DNA of 64,000 nucleotides from contig CM055107.1 of NCBI GenBank assembly GCA_029204225.1, positions 1,688,762-1,752,761 on the forward strand, in the 5' to 3' direction. Position 1 is the first letter of the stretch; the number at the start of each line of letters is the position of its first letter. This stretch comes from Diphasiastrum complanatum. Lineage: Eukaryota; Streptophyta; Lycopodiopsida; Lycopodiales; Lycopodiaceae. Of this stretch, positions 48,131 to 60,608 are shown in pieces. Under the pieces are notes generated by a model, which saw nothing but the letters and a program-made list of their open reading frames with translations, ran no database searches and was not told the DNA's origin. Made by a program: the position numbers and the translations under genes.

Positions 48131-49854
48131 ATCAATTTTGGCCCCTAATAGATTGAATCTAGTCTTTGGGCAGGATGATTAGTCTGCTACTTGGAAGGAC
48201 AAGAGAGCAATAGTTTTATTTTAAGAAGAGATTATGGCAGCAGAGATCTAATATAGGAGCATGAGCACTTCAACAAATGGACATTGCAAATGCTCAATGT
48301 TTCCTTGTCCCCCATCACTATCTCAAGAAAAGCACATTTTACGTTCGCAATGATCCTTTGAAATCAAATTCGATTGTGATACAATTAAACCTGGCGATCC
48401 TCTTAGCATCACAACCAAGGATTTCACAAACAAATATGTTTGATCCATTTCTCAACGCTAGCAATCATCTAACAACGTCCGCCAAGTTATTTCCTTTCCA
48501 TCCACTCAACACAAAGTCCGAAAACACCCCATGACATTCCCCTGCGCTCTTGTCAATTGCTCCCATCTCCATCCATCAACAATCGACCCTTCATGAAAAA
48601 AACCCACCTCCAATCCCTCATCGGATTCCACCCACAGAGATTTCAGATCTCTTCTATCCCGAGTCTTCTTTCAACTGGCTTTAACCGCATAGCACACAAC
48701 CATGTTCCTCGAAATCTATTAGCTCATTAAAATCATACTTCATGGAAGTAGTAGTATATCTATCGTCCCTCAGTGTATTACAAAGAAGAAGAAAGAAGAT
48801 TGCGCCCAGCTTAACACATGTTTTTTTATTTTAAAAAAAACATGGTCCTCTTGTACCCAAAATATGTCATATCAATCACATGCTTGTGTCCTTAAAAGTT
48901 CATGCTTAAAAATTTGTCATATCACCCACATGCTTTTGTCCTCAAAAAAATTTATAAAATAAGAGTTAAATCACTTTTCTAATTCCATAATTTGTCTTTT
49001 TGACAAACCACTCGCTATATGACACCTTCCAAGCCATAATCACATATTTCCAGGCAAAAAAAAAATTGCGTGGCACTGCCACGCGTGGCAAAAAAATGCG
49101 TGGCATAGCCACGCGACACTTGAAATCTGAAAACTGTATATAAATGCCCTCATTCAATATTTCTCCACGTCTGGTATATTTTGAATGCATAATGCTATCA
49201 TAAGTTAGCTGGATCGAATTCTTTGCTGAACCCACCCATGTTTCATTCACAAAGCTAGAAATGTGTGCTCATATTCATACACAACAAACGACAGATGTCA
49301 TAGATGAACACCACTCTACAAGGTGACTAGAAAATTCCAAAGTAGGAGCATCTTGATGGCGAATTTAAAATTGAAGCAACTTGGAGCGGTGTCTTAAGCG
49401 AAAACTACTACTAAGGGTGTGAGGACCACTTGTGGGAACTAAGTCCATTAAAAAATGAGCTTGGCTCATTGTGTGTGAAAACAAAACCCCAAGGAATCTA
49501 GAGCTTAAACTAGGAGTGGAGACCACCTCAAACACTCTCTCACTTAACTAGAGCCCATGGATCAAACCTTGTTGCAAGAGGCATTTATGCCATTCTATGC
49601 CTATGTTGTGCTCAAACTAGCATGAGAGCAGAATGACAGAGTAATTGATCGTCAAGCAACGAAATTGGTCGAAGAAGGTGCGAAGTGGGTGATTGATCAA
49701 GAAGCAACAGGAGTCGTGGATTAAAGGGCAAAGAAGCTGTGTAATTAACGGTGTGTGAATTGACTGCCAGATTAGCGAGCTCTTAGATTCCAGAACTGAT
49801 TTCTGAAACTTGGTGCAGGTGGGAGGCTCATCGCGTTTGCGGAGCAGCTCAGAC
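48131..49854. other. No gene recognised; paired hairpins inside
   Basis: AT-rich DNA. GCGTGGC-ACT-GCCACGC (49068-49084) and GCGTGGC-ATA-GCCACGC (49098-49114) are two hairpins 30 bp apart, with the perfect palindrome GCCACGCGTGGC (49078-49089) bridging them. Small frames at 48277-48534 and 48966-49250 show no family features. Confidence 0.5.
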
Positions 49855-50094
49855 ATGGCGTCTGGAGTTAAGGCTGAGGTAATTGGTGTTAAATTCTTCT
49901 GTGATGGAACAGTAGACAGAAGTCAGCACGATCAGCTCATTCCCACTGTGCCCCCAAGTCCGTCAATCGCCACTGCAGGTGCCTTCTCCAAGGATGTGCC
50001 CTTTGACAGCAGTATCGGAGTATGGGGTCGAGTTTACCTCTGCGCTTTCATCTGTGCTTTTGTTTACACACTTAACGATCAGTCTGCCAGCTAA
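49855..50094 (+). CDS. Possible first exon or small gene, unknown
   Basis: ATG at 49855 opens a 79-codon frame: MASGVKAEVIGVKFFCDGTV, then a Pro/Ser segment (LIPTVPPSPSIATAGAFSKD), then a hydrophobic end (VYLCAFICAFVYTL) and a stop at 50094. It is GC-richer than its surroundings and has balanced codon use, which suggests real host coding sequence. TTGGTGCAG/GTGGG upstream (49818) could be an acceptor, making this an internal exon. I do not recognise the family. Homology is needed to separate a gene start from a captured fragment. Confidence 0.35.
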   Translation: MASGVKAEVIGVKFFCDGTVDRSQHDQLIPTVPPSPSIATAGAFSKDVPFDSSIGVWGRVYLCAFICAFVYTLNDQSAS

Positions 50095-50292
50095 TATGTA
50101 GGAAAAGAAAACTTCAGTTTTTGCATCAGATTCAGTAGACGTGATTGCAAGTACCACCAACCAACAAACAGCTTTAGCTTTAAATAATCGGAGTTGAAGT
50201 GGAATTTGTGACACATGATATTGTATTACTATGGAAGGACTTGGGCACATGACATTTTGCCGCCTGCGCCTTTTTGGCCAGCCCCTAGTGGT

Positions 50293-50314
50293 GCACCCTG
50301 ACGCGTCAGGGTGC
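50293..50314. repeat. Perfect 22-bp palindrome
   Basis: GCACCCTGACG followed immediately by its exact reverse complement CGTCAGGGTGC. The centre is ACGCGT. It lies 38 bp before the SINE target duplication. It could be a protein-binding site or the end of a foldback element. Confidence 0.95.
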
Positions 50315-50351
50315 TAAAATTATGTGGAACCCATTCTGTGCTGGCTATTTC

Positions 50352-50464
50352 CATTGTATGCACTAACCCAACGGGGTTGGCTCAACTGGTTAGCTTGGCA
50401 TCCAAAGTTTCTTTGGTCCCAGGTTCGAGCCTCCCCTTGAAAACCAAGAAGCATTGTATGCACT
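50352..50464 (+). mobile_element. Very short tRNA-derived SINE with 13-bp target duplications
   Basis: CATTGTATGCACT occurs at 50352-50364 and again, exactly, at 50452-50464. The 87-bp insert has an RNA polymerase III A-box-like TTGGCTCAACTGGTTAG (50377-50393) and B-box-like GGTTCGAGCCT (50412-50422), spaced as in tRNAs. GGGG at the 5' side can pair with CCCC at the 3' side. Arm pairing is too poor and the tail too unlike an acceptor end for a working tRNA. It reads as a minimal tRNA-derived SINE or tRNA retropseudogene inserted by target-primed reverse transcription. Confidence 0.75.
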
Positions 50465-50613
50465 GAGGCTTCTTATTTTCACAACAAGCATTATGAAATG
50501 GAATGGGCATATACAAAATGAGAGCACCATAAACAATTTTAATGCTCATAATGTTTTTTTAGCACACTGAAAAACAGACAAAAAAGACTCCAAGTGCCCA
50601 CTACTTACTATGA

Positions 50614-50733
50614 AATGGACCGGGCACAGGCCATTCTGCCCAATAAAGCTTTCCAAAAAAAATTTAGGCGAGGCCTCGCCTAAAAAAATTCTGGAAAGCT
50701 TTATTGGGCAGAATGGCATGTGCCCGGCCCATT
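50614..50733. mobile_element. Foldback element with 60-bp arms
   Basis: The left arm (50614-50673) and right arm (50674-50733) are complementary with about six mismatches and no loop. The centre is TTTAGGCGAGGCCTCGCCTAAA-like. Weaker complementarity continues outside. Arms include CATTCTGCCCAATAAAGCTT. This could be a MITE/foldback insertion or, if transcribed, a long dsRNA hairpin (siRNA or young-miRNA type). No clear target duplication was found. Confidence 0.85.
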
Positions 50734-51565
50734 CCATTGCGTAATGAATGCTTTGACTTTTTCACATGCCATTGATAAACCATAATCTGCAGTCTGACTT
50801 TCTTTGGACCTGTCAAAAACTGCCACATGGCAGGCAGACGCGGATTGACGCGCGTTTTTTTTTTTGTCAATTTAAAAAAAAAAAAACCAGTGACGTTTTC
50901 TGCTTTTTAAAGAGCCACAAAAAGGGGCATAATCATCACAAAGAATCCATTACATAGTTGTATTGATTTTTCATTTGTAGCTTTAGCAACAATATGCTCC
51001 AACCTATTATGTGATTGTTGGTTTTTCATTTGCAAGTTTAGCAACAACATAGGCTAAATGTTTGTCTATAGAAATAAAATACTTCTACAATAAGTGAGCT
51101 AATCAATGACACAAGCGTAGTGTAGCATTTTGAAGAGTGTCACTTGGCTCCTAGTGTCAATCACTACGAGAGGTTACATTAGTTTTAAAAAAAGAAAATG
51201 CAACTACATCCGGGAGTTTGCCAATCCCACTGAGAACTTAATTTGCCCTACTAGGCTTGCTAGATTATCTAGCAGAATCGGGTGACCATGTTAGATTCCA
51301 CTTTATGTGAATAATGCCATAACTTTGGTAAGTTTCTTAACATTGGATAACCACAATGCTACTAATGTGTCAATGTCTAACTCCAATACACTAAAAAAAA
51401 TCAGTGTGGAAATTTTATGGACTTCATTGATCATTTGCTTGTATCTCAAGAAATACATAGAAAAAATATTGAACACTTAGAATTGCAAAATTTTAGTTCT
51501 ACCGACTAAATTATCCCTCAAAAGGTCTTTTACCACTTTTATTCATCCACTTCCACTAACGCAAA
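50734..51565. other. No gene seen
   Basis: AT-rich sequence up to the second copy of the 8.2-kb block. TTTTCATTTG-A-TTTAGCAACAA occurs twice, near 50971 and 51027. Nothing coding is recognisable. Confidence 0.5.
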
Positions 51566-52858
51566 GTTCTGAATCTCTTGTTCAAAGAGGTCCTCAGGAC
51601 ATAGTACCTCAATGATACCTGCATCTCATGCTATATCTTACAACATGTGTTATCCATGATGATAGATTTTAGTGTCACCAACCCTGTCTTGTTTTGACAA
51701 GGGCATGTCAGAGTAAGTCAAATTACTCTACAAAACAACTGAAATATTGCAACTGTCCAGGTACATTATCAATGTTGATGAATGCCAATTTTGTTCGACA
51801 AGTGCTATATAGTTCTCACTATCTGTAACGTTTGTTTATTTCCTTGTTTCTCTTCACCTATTTTGTGTGATTGATTTTTGCATGAGGAATAGCTACTGCA
51901 TGAGAGTCTTCTGTAGAGCATCTCTAGAATACATTTTCATTCATCAATCCATCTTCAGATGACCATGTACAGCAGTTTCAAATTTTTGAAAACTATGAGA
52001 AATCCATGACAAGTTAGAGTTGATTCCTGCACCTCATTGCCATATTATTCTTTGAGTCAACTATGGCAAGATCAAAACAAATTTAGTTACAATTTGTTCA
52101 ATCTTTAGTCCAGTCACATGTTCAACGAGTTTCGACTACGTGTTCCACACGCCGATCCAATCCTGAGCATACAGTCACCAGCAACAACATGCCCACCAAC
52201 AGATTTTTTTTTTTGGGGGGGGGGGGGGAGAGAGAGTGGATTTGCTTGGATCCACTGGAGCAGTTACACTGCCAACAACAACACCAGCAAGATCGACAGC
52301 CAAGATCACAAACCCAAAGTCGACAATGACAAGGCTAAGAAGACAGATGGGCAATCCAAAGTGACTCGATCAAAAGAAGTACCCCAGTCACGACGAAGAT
52401 CCTTTAGAAAGGGAAACACAAGCATTGCAAGGTGCAGTTAAACGGTGACAATAGGCATGGGTTTTTTCGATTAGAGCAAATTAAAAAGACTTTTGAAGAG
52501 GTCAATAAGACTTCCACGCTGTCAATCTTGGTGAGCTGTAAAGGTTTGTTTTTTACGACACTAAAATCCAAGATCACACGGAAGAGGTATGGAAGTTTTA
52601 AAAATTGGTAAAAAAACAACATTTGTATAAACTTAGGAGTAAGAGTCTTATGAAAACAAAAATAAACATTGAACATCCATGAAACATTTGTGCTCGTAAA
52701 AGATTAGAGGGCCATTAAAGTTTAACATTCGACGACAAATTTTTGTTCTCACGGTTGCTTGGATGCTCCCATGCTCGTTACAAAAAACATAACAACCAAA
52801 AAGAAAATAGGGAAACCCAAAGAAACCCGCATTTTTTTTCTTTTCTCTTTCACGAGCT

Positions 52859-53203
52859 GAAATTCGTGGGGAAAGGATTTGCGAGAATTCGCGAGCGGGG
52901 GGTATTCGCAGACAAGAAGGGCTTCGTCAACGAAGAATTCGCGAACGGGGTATTCCTGGACAAGGAACAGTCGAAGAAATCGCGAAAAAAAGCGGGACGA
53001 GATTCGTGGGCAGAATTCGTAGGAATTCGCGAGTCAGAGGAATTCGTGAAGAATTCGCAGAGAATTCACGAAGAATTCGTGGAAAATTCGCGAGGGGAGG
53101 GGCAAGAGAATTCGCGAAGATTTCGGAGGAATTCGCTACTGAATTCATATTTGGGAATTCGTGGGTAGAATTCGCCGGACCATTCGTGGGATTCGCGAGT
53201 TGG
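52859..53203. repeat. GAATTCG-motif array (copy B)
   Basis: Same motif array as at 2256-2600. One G-to-A change (copy A 2551) creates an additional GAATTC here near 53154. Confidence 0.8.
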
Positions 53204-53811
53204 GGAATGGGTTTGTGGGAATCGCCACTGGAGTCGCCAGAAGCTCACACGTGTGATGGGGATTAGTAGGGAGGCTGTTTTTTTTTTTAAACAAAAGCTT
53301 CAAAATGAAGAATTTGAATAAAATCTACAGAGGAGCAAAACTTCAAAAGTGAGAAGTTGAAGTGCTTCTCTCCCAAATTTCCACCAAAAAAACTAGTTCT
53401 AGACCTCCTCCACAAAAATTGTCATATCTCTCTCAATTTTCAACCAAATTGGTTGCAAATTAACTCAAATTCTAGCTAAGACAGAGATCTACAATCCTAT
53501 GGAATTACAGTCATAAAATTCAGCCAAAAATGGAGAAAACGGACTGCAAAAACGGTCACTAATTAAAATTGGAATGAAAACATTAAAATGGCCATAACTT
53601 GGTCATTATAGCTCCAAATGAGAAAATCTCAGTACCTCCAAAAAGCTAAAAGAAAGATCTACTAATCTATAATAATAAACTACACAAAAAATGAAGATTA
53701 AATGGTAAAAAATTGAATCAGAACTTGCTAAAAATTGGAAAATCAAGAAAATTAAAACAAGAAACTCTACCAAATTTAACAAAATCCCTTCTGATGGGGA
53801 AAGGATCTAAT

Positions 53812-54390
53812 GCTCTGATACCAAAATTGTCATGTGCCAACCTTAGCATTAAAACATCTAATCCATTCATAAACATCAAATTACAATGGAAATGCGAGAA
53901 ATCAAGGAAATACTCAAGAAATCAAGAAACTAGACAAAAGTAACAAAACTTCACCAAAATAGACAAAGTACGATATCATTATTCATGATTATTGATTATT
54001 TACAAGATAGGAGCCTGATTCTAGAGCATGATCATAGCTCTCATGTGATTTTAGGCACATGAACCACTTTCTTCATCAAGAAAGCTCTCAAGAGAAGCTC
54101 CAAGATCTCTTAAAACTCAAAAAATACAAAATGAACAATAGCCCCCAAAATTTAGCACAACCTCAGCTATTTATAGTGGTCATTTGTGCCTCTACTATAC
54201 GTTTGGGACCTTAATTGGCTAATTTGGCCTTACAACCATTATTGCAAATCTGCTATTCACAAATATAGAGAGGTTGTTCGAGCCACCTTAGTAACTGTCC
54301 TAATGACTAATTCTAGTCTACTTTAGCTCCATGGCCATATTTGACAATTCATTAGTAAGCTCATGGGCTAATTACATGCAGCGCATGACA
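53812..54390 (-). mobile_element. LTR with initiator-Met primer site, minus strand (copy B)
   Basis: Second copy of the 563-bp LTR (53828-54390), with TGTCATG/CATGACA ends and its primer site (53812-53823, TGGTATCAGAGC on the minus strand). Confidence 0.85.
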
Positions 54391-54625
54391 TATTGTAATC
54401 ATCAAGTACTTAAAAGTTTCCCATTGGCAATAAATCTAAAATAGTTGGGTAGGTCATTTTGTAGTAACACAAGCTCTATTCTCATATAGTCAAGACTCCA
54501 ATGCTCCTCCACCTCTATCATAACTAAAAAAATTTCGTTTTATATAATGTTTATTTTTTTTCCTTCTGTATGATCATCCGTTTGTAAATCTTGATCTAGT
54601 GGTATCCAAGTATCACCAATTTTGA

Positions 54626-55473
54626 TTACTGTAGGTCATAGCAACCAAGTAATAAATTTGAATGATAACGTCCATTTGCTTGCATGTACCATCTTTGTCC
54701 TTCTTTGATATGTCTCCACCATGAAAATCCATGAATGAGCCTCCATCTCCATCTTGCCATAGATATCATCATCACTTGATGACTTGAGCATGAATGAGTC
54801 AAGCCTCCCTTAGCTTCATTTCCATTAACAAAACCAGCCAAGAATGCTAGTAAAACCCCAACAACAAAATGATGCAAAACAGTGTAACTAGTTTCACCAT
54901 ATCTTGACAATTTGCACACATTCACATGAAATTGCTCAAACATGAGATAGAACAAGTAAACATCCATTGATCTTGACTCTTCAATAACCTGCAAAAATAG
55001 ATCCAAAGTATATTTGCCACTTGACTTCCTTTTTATGCTCTTGACTAGTTCCAAATTGCCACGTTCCCTTTTGTGTTGTTGAAGCCCTTTGAGATCAACC
55101 TCTTGATCTTCCACTTGACCGTCAAAGTCATTGAACAAAACTTCTTTTCCAGATCCATTAGTTGCTTGCAATCCATGAAAAACACCATCCACTTGCATAA
55201 CATCATCTACACAAGAAGATGAACCAAAACATGTGAGTAAATCAAAGTTTGTACCTTCAACTTGCTTACCCTTCTCATCATATGTAAGCCTAGATGGCCC
55301 TTTGCCTTTGCCTTGAGGATCTTCTTAGAACTTGACTTGTAGAGGCATCCCCACTATCACTATCCAAAAAACCATCTTCATCACCATCAAAAATGTTAAT
55401 CAGATCCAAAACACACTTGATGGATCTTAGATCTTTAGCCAAATTTGGTTGCACATCTAGATTTAACTACAGA
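54626..55473 (-). pseudogene. Unrecognised coding relic with 190-codon frame (copy B)
   Basis: Copy of 4023-4870. The 190-codon frame (55198-54626) has the same protein sequence, and the only base change I saw, at 55046, is silent. The frame break upstream is also shared, so it predates the duplication. Confidence 0.35.
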
Positions 55474-58400
55474 ATAGAAATCCTCACTTTACACATGCTA
55501 GAACTTGGAAATGCATGAAGATTTGATCATAAACACTTAGATCCAACTTAGTATTGTCCTTGTCCGTACAACAGCAGCAACCTACAGTCATTCACACGTG
55601 TGGATGCAAGATTAACAACAAAAATCAAGATTAACAACAAGATATCCTGAGAAATACACATGAGATGGACATAGAATAGAAAGAGATGAATTCTCCACGT
55701 AAAATGAGAATACATTGATACTATAATCATGTTGGTACTATTATTTATAGTTGCCAAAATGTCACTTGGCCAATTGCCATAAACTAGCCCTAAAATGATA
55801 ACTTCTTGGTACGTAATCAAAAACCTAGAATTTCTAGTCTAGATGCAATGTATCTATATTAACCAATTAGAATGGGACCAAATCCGAGTTCATTCACAAA
55901 TGTACTTGCCAAAAATAGTACAAACACTATTTAGTTCTTTATTGACAAAAATAACTCTAAGTTGAATTTTCATGTTGGCCTCAAAATTGCCAAGATAAAT
56001 CAACTAAACTAGTTGAAATTTTTCACATCAACAACATCAAGTTTATCCACATGCTCCTCTTCAAAGACATCTTTAGAAATGTGACCTTTCTTTGACTTAG
56101 GAATGTAAACCCTGTAAAAATTTTTGAGAGAACATCCAAAAAACTAACTAAACTATGGTAAGAAAAACAATAGAGCTGAATTCTACAACAATTACTCTCC
56201 TTCTCATATGTATAATTACTCCCAACCACACCCCCTATGGATATCCTTTCGACATTGTATTGGTAGCCTCCCTTGTTGGTTGTTGGTGATCTACATGATT
56301 TCATAACTGATGGTATCTTGTTCCTCATGGAGACTCACAAGAGAGGATTATTGTACTTTCCTAAATACACACGAGAATTAAAATTTAGAAAAGAAGTCAA
56401 ATCAATAACAGGTAGAAGTTCAAGTGGGGTTGTATGTCAATTTTGACGACCATTTCTTTTAGTTGTATGTCAAGATGAGCAAGCAAGGACATCTAGATCG
56501 TGCTTTGTGTTGGTAATATTGGGCTACAGTGGGATCTCTTCATTGCAACATGTTAGTTTACTCCAAAGACATTCTTATATGCTTGCAAGATGTGTGTATC
56601 TTCCATATGTCGATATTTTGGTAAACATTTGTGATGTGAGCAAGGATACATCTCCATGCATTAGATAATGATGATATGAATGTTCATAGATTATCAATGG
56701 AATGAGATGGACCTGTTACAGCCTACGAAGAGTACATAATGCTTGTCGGAATCACATGTAAAACACACTTCAAACCTCACCCTCTATGAATATACACACA
56801 AATTACTAACCAAACTATGAAAAAAAAATTCAACCATCAATATTTTTTCCTAAAAATAAAAATTAAAAGTATTATAAATACAAATTTTACGTTGCTAACA
56901 ACATTCCACGTTCCAATATACTCATTATGGAACAAATTATGTTGGAACCATAATGGGATGTATGTGTGTGTGTGTGTGTGTGTGTTGTGCCAGTGTGTTT
57001 CCCTAAACATCTTAGGTATATAACCTTAATAATTATTACCTTGTCTGTCCAAATATGCTTGTAAACATCTTAGGTTTGTAACCTTAATATTATTACATTG
57101 TCTGTCCAAATGTGCTAACTATATTATAAAACTTGAATGAAAAACTTAGCTTAGAATCAACTTGAAAAGATTAGATTGGAGACTTTATTGCAATCATGCA
57201 CAGCTTTTCATTAACATTAAAAAAAATGGGTAGCAATCAAATAGAACAAAATTGTACGAACAATCAAAATGACTTGCAAATCGAACTTGAAAGCTTTTCT
57301 TTATCCCCTTTATAGTTAGGCTAGATACAACCAATTGTTGGGTTCACAAAAACCCAATTCGAACCATAAACCATGTGCATTGAAAGGGGACATCTAGAGC
57401 AAGTGCCCTCAAAAGTGAATACCCGTAAGTAGTACTACGTAAATATTGTACTTTAAAAAGGTGACAACACATCATTAAGAATTTTAGGTCAGCTTGCATC
57501 GTTATGTTAGAGAGAAAATGAATAACATAATTTGAATTTCTTTTTCTCCATTTTGAAAACACAATGCAAAAATGTTACATACATAATGTCATTGGCAGTA
57601 TGTGAGATTCAATATGAATGTCATGGGCTTAGTAGTTTTCACAAGTCCAGTAAATTCTCTTGTTCCACTTTCCAACTCAAATCTATTATCTCACTTCCAC
57701 ATGGCATCTCTGAATGAAATCCCTATGAATCATGGTACATGGATGATAGATAACGATTGTTGCCAAAACCTATTAGTCATTGACATGAATACCGATCCAG
57801 AAAAATGAACAGTTCTTTGTGCAAAAGCAAACACAAAGTATTTGATTTTCAAAAGTTGCAATACCACATTTTCTAATAAGATAGTGAAACATGCTCCCAC
57901 AATGCTAGAGAATGTCATAGCTAAATTGTAATCTTTTTATTTAGACTACTTATTCATATACAAATGACATTTAAAACTTTTTGATGTTCGTAAAAAGATC
58001 TCCCTCACCACCACAAATCTGAGAACCATAGGATGTTGTATGTACCAAACCATTTAATGCACTCCAAGACTCACATCTTTGAGGTGACGTACCCTACACA
58101 ACGACCAAAAGTCTCAGCTACATGATCCACAGCCACCACCTAACTTATCAAGAAAGTCAAAACATAAGCCCTGTGATAGGCATGATATACCAAAAAAGCT
58201 ACCTGCAAACTTCAGGTGTCAACAACGTACCACTGCAAGACTGTGTTCTTCACAATTCAGCTGCAGGCTGATATAGTCACCAAACAGCTTATAATATCCA
58301 CTATGGTTTAGTTCTGTAATCCTTAGGTAGGTATCTTATTAAAGGTTAAACATTATCTTTATGATTCTTGAGAAACACGACATACGTGCAACCCAAACTG

Positions 58401-59244
58401 ATCTAGACATGTGAAGCATTACATGATATTAAAGCAAAGCAAGCTATCTCTCACCTCTTAACAATTAACATCCATCCCTAGGCATCTACTAGCACTTCCA
58501 AAAGGAAAAAATTATTATTTTTCATGAAAAGCGTCTTCTCCACAGAAAAATAGAACCAGGACTAACAAAGTGTTTTGAGGTACTACATGGACTATAAGTA
58601 CGACGCACTAAAGGCACTTGAATCAGGACACAAATTGAAAACATAAATGGCTTACTTTTCTGATTGCTCACATTTCCACACTTGAGTATTGAATCTGCAA
58701 GAAAGAAATTGTTCATCATTTGAGAGTGAAGATTGGAATGGGTGCCTCAGCAGTGTTTTGAAGAGCATAGCACTCTCCCTACACATACACAGAACTTGAG
58801 ACTAAGATAAGGGAATCACTTGAGAAAATTCTTTGCAGATGTGAAAAGTCTTTATAGAGTCTAGACTCATATATTGCCCCAGGACACAAGTACAGGTCAT
58901 TAGATAACCTGCTGGGTTTCAGTCTGTTACCTTCCATAAAACTGCTCAACTGCGTGTTGGGGCCCCTTGTCCAGAAGTGATTGAAATGCTACTGAGTCAC
59001 ACAAGTGAAAGATTGTGATGAATAGGCGTCCTCATCATCATCTGAATCTCTTGAATCACTGCACATATTAATGATTGAGTGATTATAAATATTATGGTGT
59101 CCTGACTGCCATAATTTACTTCTATGATTGACTTAAAGATGTTATTAACCAAACTTGAATGTAGGTTTTGAGCTTTTGCAGAAAAGGAAATGTCCGATTT
59201 TATTATAATTTTAAGCTGGTTGCTTATAACAAGTAATGGAGACA

Positions 59245-59296
59245 AAATGAGCTGATGTTTGCATTCAACAAATATCTATTCAACATCAGCTCATTT
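59245..59296. repeat. 15-bp perfect inverted repeat (copy B)
   Basis: Copy of the hairpin at 8642-8693, unchanged. Confidence 0.85.
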
Positions 59297-59784
59297 CAAC
59301 AAATATCATTAGAGGTAACGCTTTAGAAAAGAATGTATATGCAACAAAAAGGGGAGCCAGCTAGGCTCTAGCGTTATTTATGTCTCATCACTAGATACAA
59401 GCATGAGTTGCTATCTGAGTTTCAAAAAAATATGCATTTTCTTGGGTAGACCAAATGCTGACTAAGAACTAAATTACTACCAAAAAGAAAAAACCAACAA
59501 CAACCCAAAAAACTAAAAGCATCAGGGATGACGTTCATAAACAAGAGATAACATTATATAGACAAAATAGAAATACTAGAAAGCCAGACTGTACTGAAAT
59601 GTTTACAACTGCTTTCCTGCATGCAAGGCACAGACTGTTGATTAGTGTAACGTAGCCACAAAATTTTGAATGTTTCTTCCGTTGAACAAAATGCCAAGGT
59701 GATGTTTGGAAGGTTGTCTCAGAATTCTAGACAAAACATGTAACAGCTATTTTTTGCTACAGAGATCAAAGGTCTAAGAAGGCC

Positions 59785-59925
59785 TCAAGTTTTTCGTAAG
59801 CGAATTCTATCCACGCTTTTCCTGAAGTAGCCATGTCCCAGTAATAAAAGAACTGACAATAGCGCCCCTTCACGACAGTTCCAGCCTAGTATCGAGGGAC
59901 CGGCACTACTTTGGGCCGTGGACCC
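59785..59925 (-). pseudogene. Short retroelement-derived coding fragment
   Basis: In minus sense a mostly open stretch includes KVVPVPRY, then GTVVKGRYCQFFYYWDMATS and WIEFAYEKLE. The VPR block resembles sequence near 35947, as does the DNA GTAGTGCCGGTCCCTCG. It fills the gap between the 8.2-kb block and the LTR at 59926 and has no equivalent after copy A. Assignment to a retroelement is a guess from that shared block. Confidence 0.3.
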
Positions 59926-60393
59926 TGTTGTGGGTATTTCCTGCACAGTAATAAACAAGTGGGTCCCACCACTTAAAATACTGTTGGCCAGCCTTATCTA
60001 GTGGGCCCCGCCACAGTACATTGTAAGTAGGGTTATAAGTGCGAGGGCACTGACATCCTGCGCGTGTAAGCCCAACCCAGCGCACGTAGCAAGTTGTAAT
60101 TCCTAGGAATAAGAGACTGGGGCCTTAAAACTCTAAAATGACATGAGAAGTTGCAAATAAAAAAGCTAAAAGGGTCCAACTTAAAACTCACATGAATCAT
60201 GTGAGTGCCCTTGTGCTTTCTTAGCACCAATAAATTTAAGCTGTGTTTATTTTAAAGGCTTGGATTAGAATCCTTGTCCCAATGAAGTGGCCAATAAGAG
60301 TGAAGGAGACTCACCTCTAAAATCTATAAGAGGGAGCCATTTCCTTTGTATTATATCATCTTCCATTCTCATTATAATAAAACTCTCTTGGTT

Positions 60394-60469
<76 letters not shown>

Positions 60470-60588
60470 CTCTTTTTCTCCACTCTCTTTCTTCTCTCTC
60501 TCCTCTCCCTCTCTCTTCTTGCTATGCAGGTGAAGGCGAGGTTGCCACTCCCAGCGACGGACCCCTATGCTACACCGACGACACAACA
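59926..60588 (+). mobile_element. CT-tract LTR, second element (5' LTR)
   Basis: A 663-bp LTR with TGTTG...CAACA ends, TATA (CTATAAGA near 60324), AATAAA (60376-60381) and a (CT)n tract (about 60402-60467) shorter than in the 41293 copy. Its primer site follows at 60590. Confidence 0.9.
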
Positions 60589-60589
60589 G

Positions 60590-60607
60590 TGGCGCCGTTG
60601 TCGGGGA
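60590..60607 (+). promoter_or_regulatory. Primer-binding site, Asp-tRNA type
   Basis: TGGCGCCGTTGTCGGGGA has a single mismatch to the Asp-tRNA complement, making it the best-preserved primer site of this family in the window. Confidence 0.9.
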
Positions 60608-60608
60608 A

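Larger units (their letters stand above)
51566..59784 (+). repeat. Segmental duplication, copy B (8.2 kb, direct)
   Basis: Near-identical copy of 962-9181, carrying the same sub-features at +50,603 bp. These are listed separately below where informative. Sequence before 51566 and after 59784 is unrelated to the flanks of copy A. Confidence 0.95.

Noticed and set aside
50365-50451. Functional tRNA gene
   Set aside because: A and B boxes are present, but stem pairing is poor and the unit is bounded by target-site duplications, so it is a retroposed copy.
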